A stretch of DNA of 6,602 nucleotides from Clostridia bacterium (GTDB lineage Bacteria > Bacillota > Clostridia > DUPQ01): NCBI GenBank assembly GCA_030592085.1, contig JAUUZV010000147.1, positions 1 to 6,602 of the forward strand. The letters run 5' to 3'. Shown here piece after piece: positions 1-5,785 of this stretch. Below the pieces are notes generated by a model. That model was not told where the DNA came from. It ran no database searches and saw only the letters and a program-made list of their open reading frames with translations. The translations under genes and the position numbers were made by a program. The first letter of the stretch is position 1; each line of letters opens with the position of its first letter.

Positions 1-21
1 ATTATATGATAAAATAGCCAC
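1..21 (-). CDS. Probable 5' end of a leftward gene (GTG start, runs off the left edge)
   Basis: Read on the minus strand, a strong Shine-Dalgarno GGAGGA (35-30) sits 8 nt before a GTG codon at 21-19. Seven codons then stay open to the edge of the window, giving M-A-I-L-S-Y-N if GTG is read as Met. A promoter-like sequence lies upstream on the same strand (103-75). The arrangement suggests a gene divergent from the Nudix gene. Only seven residues are visible, so no product can be named. The call rests on the ribosome binding site, its good spacing and the promoter, and a chance match is quite possible in so short a stretch. Confidence 0.4.
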
Positions 22-74
22 GAGAGAAGTCCTCCAATTATTGATTTTGTACTTGTTAGAATTTTATTAAATTA

Positions 75-103
75 ATTATATGGGATTTCTCTTTCTATGT
101 ATA
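75..103 (-). promoter_or_regulatory. Candidate sigma-A promoter for the leftward gene
   Basis: On the minus strand a perfect TATAAT lies at 80-75, with TATACA (4 of 6 matches to TTGACA) at 103-98 and a 17-bp spacer. Transcription would begin near 68 and leave a leader of about 45 nt before the GTG at 21. Such matches also arise by chance in AT-rich DNA; the position in front of a good ribosome binding site is what supports it. Confidence 0.4.
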
Positions 104-141
104 TCCCAAAACCATTTTACACTATCATTAATTTTCATATG

Positions 142-170
142 TTGATAATATGATAATCGTTTCATATAAT
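142..170 (+). promoter_or_regulatory. Near-consensus sigma-A promoter for the Nudix-transporter operon
   Basis: TTGATA (142-147), a 17-bp spacer and a perfect TATAAT (165-170) make a near-ideal vegetative promoter. The expected transcription start is around 176-178, which falls on the ATG at 177. This argues that the more upstream in-frame ATG at 150, lying inside the promoter, is not used, and it raises the possibility of a leaderless message. A weaker alternative upstream (TTGTTA 53-58, 17 bp, TTATAT 76-81) would give a leader of roughly 90 nt. Confidence 0.6.
143..157. repeat. Direct repeat TGATAAT-A-TGATAAT within the promoter
   Basis: Two exact copies of TGATAAT (143-149 and 151-157) separated by one A cover most of the -35 hexamer and the first part of the spacer of the promoter at 142-170. 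The repeated GATAAT unit resembles half-sites of Fur-type operators. In the classical 7-1-7 Fur box, however, the second half is inverted, and here it is direct. The operon downstream encodes a ferritin-like metal transporter, so a metal-responsive operator is a reasonable but unproven reading. Confidence 0.35.
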
Positions 171-176
171 AGGAAT

Positions 177-746
177 ATGAAAATTATAAAAAATATAACA
201 GAAAAAATCATAAGTTCAAAAAGTATCTATAAAGGGAAAATTATTGATTTAGAAAAATTAACAGTTATTTTACCAAATGGGAAAAGTGCTACTCGTGAAA
301 TTATTAGACATAATGGCGCTTGTGCCATTGTTGCTTTAACAAATGATGAACAAATAATTATAGAGTATCAGTATAGAGCACCTTTTGATAAAATATTAAT
401 AGAAATTCCTGCAGGAAAACTTGATTGTGATGAAGACCCATTAGTATGTGCTAAACGAGAATTATTAGAAGAAACAGGTTATGTATCAAATAATTTTACA
501 TTTTTAACAAAAATTGCACTAGCTCCTGGATATTCAGATGAAGTTATTCATTTGTATCTTGCGAAAGATATCACTTTACGTAAACAAAATCTAGATGAGG
601 ATGAATTTTTGCTAGTTGAAAAAATACCACTAAAAAAAGCAAGAGAAATGGTTTTAAATGGAACTATTGAAAACTCTATTGCTGTAGCTGGTATTTTATT
701 TGTTAGTAATATATTAAAAGGAGAAAAAAATGACACAGTTAAGTAG
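177..746 (+). CDS. nudF: Nudix hydrolase, ADP-ribose pyrophosphatase type (NudF-like)
   Basis: Predicted cytosolic enzyme splitting ADP-ribose (or similar nucleoside-diphosphate sugars) into AMP and ribose 5-phosphate. Counted from the ATG at 177 (189 residues), a complete Nudix box GX5EX7REUXEEXGU is at about residues 80-102 (GKLDCDE...RELLEETGY), holding the metal-binding glutamates. A proline in APGYSDE lies 16 residues after the final box glycine, a marker of the ADP-ribose subclass. The N-terminal YKGKIIDLEKL and LPNGK segments also fit Bacillus NudF as I remember it. An in-frame ATG at 150 would add nine residues but overlaps the promoter and has no ribosome binding site; starting at 177 matches the family length. 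The last 17 bp overlap the next gene, implying translational coupling. The family is secure, the exact substrate less so. Confidence 0.92.
   Translation: MKIIKNITEKIISSKSIYKGKIIDLEKLTVILPNGKSATREIIRHNGACAIVALTNDEQIIIEYQYRAPFDKILIEIPAGKLDCDEDPLVCAKRELLEETGYVSNNFTFLTKIALAPGYSDEVIHLYLAKDITLRKQNLDEDEFLLVEKIPLKKAREMVLNGTIENSIAVAGILFVSNILKGEKNDTVK
716..723 (+). promoter_or_regulatory. Ribosome binding site of the transporter gene, inside the Nudix gene
   Basis: AAAAGGAG lies 6 nt before the ATG at 730, within the final codons of the Nudix gene. It fixes the transporter start and shows that the two genes overlap by 17 bp, the usual layout for translational coupling. Confidence 0.8.
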
Positions 747-1602
747 TAAAGTATTAGATTTTTTATTAACTTCACAAAAAAACGAGATTACTGAATATTA
801 TATATATCAAAATATTGCTAAACGTACAAAGGATGAACATAATAAAAAAGTTCTATATAAAATTGCAAAAGAAGAAAAAGCTCATTATGACTATTTTAAG
901 AAATTTACAAAACGTGATGTTTCACCTTCAAAATTTAAGATATATTATTATACAATTATTTGTTTATTATTTGGACTAACCTTTGGTGTGAAATTAATGG
1001 AAAAAGGAGAAAATGGTGCAAATGCTGCTTACCTAAATGCTGCAAAAGAATTTCCTGAAATTATAAAAATAGCCGATGATGAAGATCGCCATGAACAAGA
1101 ACTAATTAGTATTATTTCAGAAGAGCGTTTAGAATATATGGGTTCAATCGTCTTAGGTCTAAATGATGCTTTAGTTGAGTTAACAGGTGCATTAGCTGGA
1201 TTTACCTTATCTTTACAAAATTCTCGTATTATTGCATTTATGGGATTAATAACAGGAATCTCCGCTTCATTTTCAATGGCTGCTAGTGAATATTTATCAA
1301 CAAAAGCTGATGGTGGAGATAATGCCATAAAATCAGCTATCTATACAGGAATTGCATATGTAGTTACAGTTGCATTACTTATTCTTCCTTTCTTTTTAAT
1401 AAGTAATTATATTATTAGTTTAATTGTTACAGTATTAATTGCAGTATTTGTTATATTAATTTTCAATTATTACATTTCAATTGCAAAAGATTATCCCTTT
1501 AAAAAGAGATTTTTTGAAATGGCGTTAATAAGCTTAGGTGTTGCCGCAATTTCCTTTGGGATTGGTTTTATTGTTAAACAGTTTTTTGGATTTGAAATAT
1601 AG
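730..1602 (+). CDS. Ferritin-like domain fused to a CCC1/VIT1-type metal transporter (MbfA-like)
   Basis: Inner-membrane Fe(II)/Mn(II) transporter of 290 residues in two parts. Residues about 1-130 form a rubrerythrin/ferritin-like domain with two ExxH motifs (E49-H52 and E118-H121) and other helix glutamates (E19 or E22, E94), the pattern of a di-iron four-helix bundle. Residues about 136-286 are the VIT1/CCC1 membrane domain with about five hydrophobic segments. D146 (GLNDALVE) and M183 (SMAASEYL) probably match the pore Asp and Met of eukaryotic VIT1. The cytosolic metal-binding loop of plant VIT1 between helices 2 and 3 is missing, as usual when a ferritin domain is fused in front. Rhizobial MbfA proteins of this design export iron and protect against iron and peroxide stress; that role here is inferred. 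The gene is coupled to the Nudix gene, and its 3' end overlaps the convergent PHP gene by 29 bp. Confidence 0.92.
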   Translation: MTQLSSKVLDFLLTSQKNEITEYYIYQNIAKRTKDEHNKKVLYKIAKEEKAHYDYFKKFTKRDVSPSKFKIYYYTIICLLFGLTFGVKLMEKGENGANAAYLNAAKEFPEIIKIADDEDRHEQELISIISEERLEYMGSIVLGLNDALVELTGALAGFTLSLQNSRIIAFMGLITGISASFSMAASEYLSTKADGGDNAIKSAIYTGIAYVVTVALLILPFFLISNYIISLIVTVLIAVFVILIFNYYISIAKDYPFKKRFFEMALISLGVAAISFGIGFIVKQFFGFEI

Positions 1603-2386
1603 GATGTATATCATTTTGTTCAATTTTTAATTCATCTACAAATGGTTGCATTTTAGCTAAAAGGTCCATGTCAGCTAAACTATGTGCATCAGATGCAAAA
1701 TGAAATAAACTGTTACATTCTTTTGCTATATGGTATATACGCATATAGGAATCATTTGTAAACTTATCTGTATGTCTATTCCAATTAGTAGCAAAGGTAT
1801 CTGTATTTAATTCAATACTAATATTTTTTTCTTTTGCCATGTAAAAGCATTCACGTAATTCACTAGCTTCCATAGTATTTAAAATTTCATCGCCTCTATC
1901 AAAATATCCAAGAGGTAAAAAAGGATGAGCAATTCCATTTGCTACATCAAAGGTTATAACTTCTCTAAAGCGTTGTAATAAATTTTTTGCAATATCTTTT
2001 GTTTTTGTAATTCCTTTATCCTTATAATAATTAGTTAGCGAATGATTAGTAGGTGCTAAAACAAAATCAAACATGGAAGCACTTTCTTTACTTAACCCAA
2101 TGTGACCATCCCCTAAATAATCAGTTTCACAACTTATTAATACCTTTACTCCATAAGTATCTTTTGGAATTTGTTTTTTTATTTGCATAATATGATTTAT
2201 ATCCTGGTCAACTTTATATGGATCTGACGTTCCTGGCATACCACGTTCCCAAACATGGTCAGTAAAATTCACTATTTTAATTCCTATTTGGCTAGCCTTT
2301 TTTAAAATATTAATAGGTATAAACTGTTCTTCATGGCTACAAAAGGATAAATATGTGTGCATGTGTCCATCATGATCAATAATCAT
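1574..2386 (-). CDS. PHP-domain metal-dependent phosphoesterase (histidinol-phosphatase-like)
   Basis: A 270-residue cytosolic hydrolase of the PHP superfamily, whose members cleave phosphate esters with two or three metal ions held by His/Asp/Glu. The expected ligands appear in order: H8 and H10 (GHMH), D43-H44 (TDH), E87 (CETDY), H115 (NHS), H154 (AHPF), and D233/H235 (SDAH). The length is close to HisK-type histidinol phosphatases (about 260-270), but no histidine-biosynthesis gene is visible, so the substrate is left open. The ATG at 2386 is preceded by AAGGAG (2401-2396, spacing 9 nt) inside the last codons of the upstream peptidase gene; the 3-bp gap implies co-transcription and probable translational coupling. 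The 3' end overlaps the transporter gene on the other strand. No signal peptide or membrane segment is seen. Confidence 0.9.
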   Translation of the reverse strand: MIIDHDGHMHTYLSFCSHEEQFIPINILKKASQIGIKIVNFTDHVWERGMPGTSDPYKVDQDINHIMQIKKQIPKDTYGVKVLISCETDYLGDGHIGLSKESASMFDFVLAPTNHSLTNYYKDKGITKTKDIAKNLLQRFREVITFDVANGIAHPFLPLGYFDRGDEILNTMEASELRECFYMAKEKNISIELNTDTFATNWNRHTDKFTNDSYMRIYHIAKECNSLFHFASDAHSLADMDLLAKMQPFVDELKIEQNDIHPIFQIQKTV

Positions 2387-2389
2387 TAA

Positions 2390-3190
2390 TTAGTACTCCT
2401 TAATGTCTAATCCACATCGTCTACCATGGGTATTTATAACAGAACTTCCATGATATTCAATAGTATTCTCGTTAATAACTTTTGTAAATAAATGCTTACT
2501 TCTACTGTCAATTGATTTTTTATCATTATATTTTTCTTCATAAATTACATCACCTTCAATTATGATAGGCTGTAATAAATATTTTTGTTTAATTGCTTCA
2601 CAAGTCTTTTCATAAATTAACTGTCTAGCTTTATTTGGATGAAGACATTCAGCATGAAATTGATCATATCCAATTTTAACAGTCGCAGTGAAAATATCTG
2701 GACTAAATGCTTTTGCTTCATCACACACAGCTTTATCTCCACTAACTAATAAAGCTGTAATACCATATTCACCTGCTTCATAAATAGCTGTGCCTACTTC
2801 CCCAATAAATTGACCATTTATTTTACGATGAGCAATCGCTTTATGACTTCCAGTATGATTTAGTACACCCGTCTTAGTTCCTTGCATAGCATGGCAACCT
2901 ATAAATAACATATAGTCATACCCATCCCAACCTTGTAATTTAGAAACTGCTGGGTATCTAGCTGGAACATATAAAGCCCTCTCATCTAATGTTAAAAAAT
3001 CAATGGAATCATGTCCTTCAATAATTTTAACTTTATTAGCACCACAATCAAAACACGCTTTTATTGCAGCATTAACTTCACCTGTCATTAACAATCGTTG
3101 ATATTTATCTTTTTCACTTAGTGATTCATGTTTATCAAAATCCACAATACCACTAACTCCCTCTAAGTCAGTCCATATGAGAATATTCAT
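2390..3190 (-). CDS. M55-family metallopeptidase (D-aminopeptidase DppA-like)
   Basis: A 266-residue protein of the DppA family, zinc D-aminopeptidases that remove N-terminal D-amino acids from short peptides and form decameric rings in Bacillus. Numbered from the ATG at 3190, metal-ligand positions match DppA as I recall it: D8 and E10 (TDLEGVSG), H60 (EGH), H100 (GCHAM), E131 (GEVG). The segment around H112 (NHTGS) fits the catalytic-site histidine. An upstream in-frame ATG at 3205 would add five residues, but the Shine-Dalgarno AGGGAG (3202-3197) lies within that extension, 6 nt before the ATG at 3190, so the shorter start is chosen. The segment after the first ligands is EGHDSIDF rather than the usual D-x-H-G pattern, so substrate choice may differ. 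No peptide transporter lies beside it. First gene of an operon with the PHP enzyme. Confidence 0.9.
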   Translation of the reverse strand: MNILIWTDLEGVSGIVDFDKHESLSEKDKYQRLLMTGEVNAAIKACFDCGANKVKIIEGHDSIDFLTLDERALYVPARYPAVSKLQGWDGYDYMLFIGCHAMQGTKTGVLNHTGSHKAIAHRKINGQFIGEVGTAIYEAGEYGITALLVSGDKAVCDEAKAFSPDIFTATVKIGYDQFHAECLHPNKARQLIYEKTCEAIKQKYLLQPIIIEGDVIYEEKYNDKKSIDSRSKHLFTKVINENTIEYHGSSVINTHGRRCGLDIKEY

Positions 3191-3196
3191 ATTGTT

Positions 3197-3202
3197 CTCC
3201 CT
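3197..3202 (-). promoter_or_regulatory. Ribosome binding site that fixes the M55 peptidase start
   Basis: On the minus strand AGGGAG is followed by a 6-nt spacer and the ATG at 3190-3188. It follows directly on an earlier in-frame ATG at 3205-3203, so it can only serve the downstream start. Confidence 0.8.
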
Positions 3203-3229
3203 CATAATGTTAATATTTTTGTCACTATT

Positions 3230-3235
3230 ATTATA
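3230..3235 (-). promoter_or_regulatory. Candidate -10 element for the peptidase-PHP operon
   Basis: A perfect TATAAT on the minus strand would start transcription near 3223, about 33 nt before the peptidase ATG. No good -35 is seen: the best is TGTACT at 3259-3254 with an 18-bp spacer, a 3 of 6 match. Position in the divergent gap is the main support. Confidence 0.35.
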
Positions 3236-3280
3236 ACTAACTGTGGGAAAAAAAGTACATTTTTTTATATTTATTTAGTT

Positions 3281-3299
3281 AATTTTGATTTTCAAAATT
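3281..3299. promoter_or_regulatory. Perfect 8-bp dyad over the ABC promoter, candidate operator
   Basis: AATTTTGA (3281-3288), a TTT centre and TCAAAATT (3292-3299) form an exact inverted repeat. It covers the -35 hexamer and half of the spacer of the promoter at 3285-3312, where a bound repressor would block polymerase. It is not followed by a T-run of terminator type and is too AT-rich to make a strong RNA hairpin. No regulator gene is visible next to it, so the binding protein is unknown. Confidence 0.4.
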
Positions 3300-3312
3300 G
3301 AGGTGTTATAAT
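3285..3312 (+). promoter_or_regulatory. Extended -10 promoter for the ABC exporter operon
   Basis: TTGATT (3285-3290), a 16-bp spacer and a perfect TATAAT (3307-3312) preceded by TG one base upstream (3304-3305) make an extended -10 promoter. The start point would be near 3319, giving a leader of about 20 nt that contains the Shine-Dalgarno AAGGAG (3324-3329, 9 nt before the ATG at 3339). Confidence 0.6.
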
Positions 3313-3338
3313 CATTGGCATACAAGGAGTACTAAATT

Positions 3339-4043
3339 ATGCTAGAAGTAACTACTCTAACTAAGAAGTATGGCAAAGTTTTAGCTGTAGATTCCATTAG
3401 TTTTACGGTTAATCCAGGAGAAATTGGTGTTCTTCTTGGACCTAATGGTGCAGGCAAAAGTACCACCATTAAATCCATTGCTGGATTACTGCGTTTTGAA
3501 GGAACCATTTCAATTTGTGAACTTGATAACAAATCAATAGATGCAAAAAAAGTTTTTGGATATGTGCCAGAAACTCCTGCACTTTATGATGCCCTTACTG
3601 TATATGAGCATTTAGTTTTTATTGCCAAGGCATATGATTTGGATGAAGGTTGGCAAGAAGAGGCAGATAGATTAATGTCTATCTTTGATTTAACTGATAA
3701 AAAAGATAAAGTTGGAAAAGATTTATCAAAAGGTATGTGTCAAAAAGTTAGTCTATGCTGTGCTTTATTAATTAAACCAAAGGTTATTATGTTAGATGAA
3801 CCAATGATTGGACTTGACCCCAAAGCTATTAAGGAGTTAAAAAAGATTTTACTCCAGTTAAAAAGTGATGGTTGTTCTGTACTTATAAGCACTCATATAA
3901 TTGATAGCATAGAAGATCTATGGGATAAGGTTCTAATTTTACATAAAGGTAAATTTGCAGCAGTTAGAACACGTAGTGAAGTTAATAAAAGTCACGAATC
4001 AATTGAACAACTTTTCTTTAACGTAACAGAAGAAGGTGAATAA
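3339..4043 (+). CDS. ABC exporter ATP-binding protein
   Basis: A 234-residue nucleotide-binding subunit that would power the permease encoded next to it. All core motifs are present: Walker A GPNGAGKST (residues 34-42), a Q-loop region GYVPETP with Glu in place of Gln (near 78), signature LSKGM (129-133), Walker B with the catalytic Glu in MLDEP (151-155), D-loop GLD (158-160) and switch His in STH (H186). The Glu-type Q-loop (YVPE) is common among Firmicute ABC-2/EcsA-like ATPases, so it does not indicate a dead enzyme. The ATG has a good Shine-Dalgarno 9 nt upstream. The gene ends 3 bp before the permease start, marking a two-gene operon. No substrate-binding protein is present, which fits export rather than import. 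Confidence 0.96.
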   Translation: MLEVTTLTKKYGKVLAVDSISFTVNPGEIGVLLGPNGAGKSTTIKSIAGLLRFEGTISICELDNKSIDAKKVFGYVPETPALYDALTVYEHLVFIAKAYDLDEGWQEEADRLMSIFDLTDKKDKVGKDLSKGMCQKVSLCCALLIKPKVIMLDEPMIGLDPKAIKELKKILLQLKSDGCSVLISTHIIDSIEDLWDKVLILHKGKFAAVRTRSEVNKSHESIEQLFFNVTEEGE

Positions 4044-4046
4044 TAT

Positions 4047-5597
4047 ATGCAGCCATTACTGTATATCATAAAGCGAACTTTAGTTAATACTATAAAAAAC
4101 ATTATCAAAAAACCATTGGTGCTAATTGGTTATACACTTGGAATATTATTTATTATATTTATTCTTGTTCTGTCATTTTTAGACTCTTCTTTTAATAGTT
4201 ACGGAAGTTATGATCTATTTTTCTCTTTAATTGTTACAGCACTTTTTATATATGCTTATTTCACTTTAAAAAAAGGTATTGATAATGGAAGTAGTTTTTT
4301 TAGGTTAGCAGATGTTAATATAATATTTACAAGCCCAATTAAATCAAACAACATTTTAGTTTATGGCTTTTTAAAACAATTAACACAAATTATATTCTTT
4401 TCTATTCTTGCAATAATGCAAGTTCCAAACTTACGTCGGTTTTTTAGCATATCACAATCAGGTATTTTAATAATTTTAATTGGATTTGTTCTATATATGC
4501 TTACTTTGCCAATCATTTCCATGATTATATATAGTTATACATCAAAAAAACTTAACCGCCGTAAAATAGCAAAAATTACCTTAAATTTACTTTTTCTAGC
4601 AGTTCTTGTTAATGTGGTTTTTTCAATTATTAGTGAACAATCTCTTTTGGAAGGATTTACCATGGCCATGTCAAATACGTTTATAACTTATTTGCCTGTC
4701 ATTGGATGGAATGGTCAAATTATTGCTTTTGCAATTAGTAAAATTACACCTTCTTTTTATATTTATTTAGGATTATCAGTTGGTTCGATTTTCTTATTAA
4801 TTATGTGTTTATACCGTATGGAAAAAGATTATTATGAAGATGCTTTAGTTTCTACTGAATTTAAAGAAAGTATAATTTCTTCAAAGGTGAAAAATGGGTT
4901 TTTTGGTATAGGTTCCTCAACAAAAATAAAATCTGTTTCATTTACTTTTACAAGATCTGGTGCAATGACTATTTTCCAACGTTCATATCTTGAATTAAGA
5001 AAAACAGGTTTGTTATTATTTGATAAAGTAACTATAATGATTCTTGTTTTTGTAATTGTAATAAGAGTAGTTTTTTATGAAGGATCCATATTATTTGTTT
5101 TACTTATTTCTGTATATATTCTTCTTTTAAGTAGTGTTAATGGTCGTTTTACACAAGAGTTATCAAAACAGTATATTTTTCTAATTCCCGTTCATAATAC
5201 TTCTAAACTTTTAGCAGTTACTGCTATGGCTAATTTTAAAAATTTATTTGATGGTTTCTTATTGTTTATAGTTGCAGGCTTTCTTTATAAGGAATCAATC
5301 CCACTTGTTATAATATGTGCTTTAACTTACGCTTCATTTGGTGCCATCTACTTGTACGGAGAAGTATTGGCAAGAAAACTATTTGGTACTGTTCATGCAA
5401 ATGCTTTAAAAGTTTTCTTAAAGTTATTACTTACGATTTTCATATTAACACCTGGATTTGTTTTAGCCATTATCGTTTTGATTAATAGCCAATCATATTT
5501 CAATACTGTGTTAATATTACTTTCATACAATATATTTATGGCTACAATTTTATTATTAATATCTAGTACGATTTTTAAGTATATTGAATTAGGTTAA
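4047..5597 (+). CDS. Multi-pass ABC exporter permease (putative ABC_export family)
   Basis: A 516-residue integral membrane protein with roughly 11-12 hydrophobic segments, among them about residues 25-45, 57-74, 105-124, 138-163, 176-196, 235-255, 325-345, 347-363, 416-437, 450-478 and 484-511. A long, charged, probably cytosolic stretch (about 258-320) divides it into two halves. The N-terminal motif ADVNIIFTSPIKSNNILVYG resembles the 'putative ABC exporter' family of Clostridia (Pfam PF16962 from memory), related in role to EcsB-like ABC-2 permeases. The start at 4047 has AAGGTG 8 nt upstream, inside the end of the ATPase gene. With the ATPase it should form a complete exporter; since the permease is large, one copy or a homodimer could be used. 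Substrate unknown: antimicrobial peptide or lipid export would be guesses. Confidence 0.85.
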   Translation: MQPLLYIIKRTLVNTIKNIIKKPLVLIGYTLGILFIIFILVLSFLDSSFNSYGSYDLFFSLIVTALFIYAYFTLKKGIDNGSSFFRLADVNIIFTSPIKSNNILVYGFLKQLTQIIFFSILAIMQVPNLRRFFSISQSGILIILIGFVLYMLTLPIISMIIYSYTSKKLNRRKIAKITLNLLFLAVLVNVVFSIISEQSLLEGFTMAMSNTFITYLPVIGWNGQIIAFAISKITPSFYIYLGLSVGSIFLLIMCLYRMEKDYYEDALVSTEFKESIISSKVKNGFFGIGSSTKIKSVSFTFTRSGAMTIFQRSYLELRKTGLLLFDKVTIMILVFVIVIRVVFYEGSILFVLLISVYILLLSSVNGRFTQELSKQYIFLIPVHNTSKLLAVTAMANFKNLFDGFLLFIVAGFLYKESIPLVIICALTYASFGAIYLYGEVLARKLFGTVHANALKVFLKLLLTIFILTPGFVLAIIVLINSQSYFNTVLILLSYNIFMATILLLISSTIFKYIELG

Positions 5598-5670
5598 TCT
5601 TTTATCTTTTTCCAAGAAAACAACAATTTTTCAGACTATACTCGAATAACTTGTATTTTTGTCATCTTTT

Positions 5671-5703
5671 TTAGATTATAACCTGTATTTCCCAATAATC
5701 TAA
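5671..5703. repeat. 9-bp inverted repeat with 15-bp centre
   Basis: TTAGATTAT (5671-5679) and ATAATCTAA (5695-5703) are exact reverse complements around a 15-nt centre. On the plus strand no T-run follows, so it is not a standard terminator. It may fold weakly at the end of the ABC operon message or be a chance AT-rich palindrome. Confidence 0.3.
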
Positions 5704-5731
5704 TATATTACATATATTTGTTTATTAACAC

Positions 5732-5761
5732 AAAAAAAGAGTCGCGAAATTCGCGACTCTT
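5732..5761 (-). terminator. Intrinsic terminator of the oxidoreductase gene, possibly bidirectional
   Basis: AGAGTCGCG and CGCGACTCT form a perfect GC-rich stem (10 bp at 5737-5746 paired with 5752-5761, AAATT loop). Read leftward, it lies 24 bp past the stop codon of the oxidoreductase gene and is followed by a run of seven T (5738-5732). Read rightward it is followed by TATATTTTG, a poorer U-tract, so it may also stop the ABC operon transcript about 140 bp past its stop codon. Confidence 0.9.
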
Positions 5762-5785
5762 ATATTTTGTTGTTAATTTCTCTAA

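Larger units (their letters stand above)
5598..5785. other. 188-bp AT-rich convergent intergenic gap
   Basis: The gap lies between the permease gene (+) and the oxidoreductase gene (-). It contains no convincing open reading frame or promoter-RBS pair. Two inverted repeats stand out: a weak AT-rich one at 5671-5703 and the strong GC-rich terminator hairpin at 5737-5761. Confidence 0.6.

Noticed and set aside
81..108. Short inverted repeat TGGGAT...ATCCCA in the left intergenic region, as a terminator or riboswitch
   Set aside because: Only 6 bp with a 16-nt loop and no following T-run; too weak to call either.
150..176. ATG at 150 as the start of the Nudix gene
   Set aside because: It has no Shine-Dalgarno, lies between the -35 and -10 of a strong promoter, and would add residues not seen in NudF-type proteins.
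548..1328. Minus-strand open frames at 548-775 and 1029-1328
   Set aside because: They are antisense to the well-supported Nudix and transporter genes, have no recognisable domains and look like shadow frames.
3332..3532. Minus-strand open frame at 3332-3532
   Set aside because: Antisense to the ABC ATPase N-terminus including Walker A; the resulting peptide is a typical shadow of a P-loop coding region.
3411..3580. Glutamate instead of glutamine in the Q-loop of the ABC ATPase
   Set aside because: The YVPE form is frequent in Firmicute EcsA/ABC-2 type ATPases, and the Walker A, signature, Walker B and switch His are intact, so it does not suggest loss of function.
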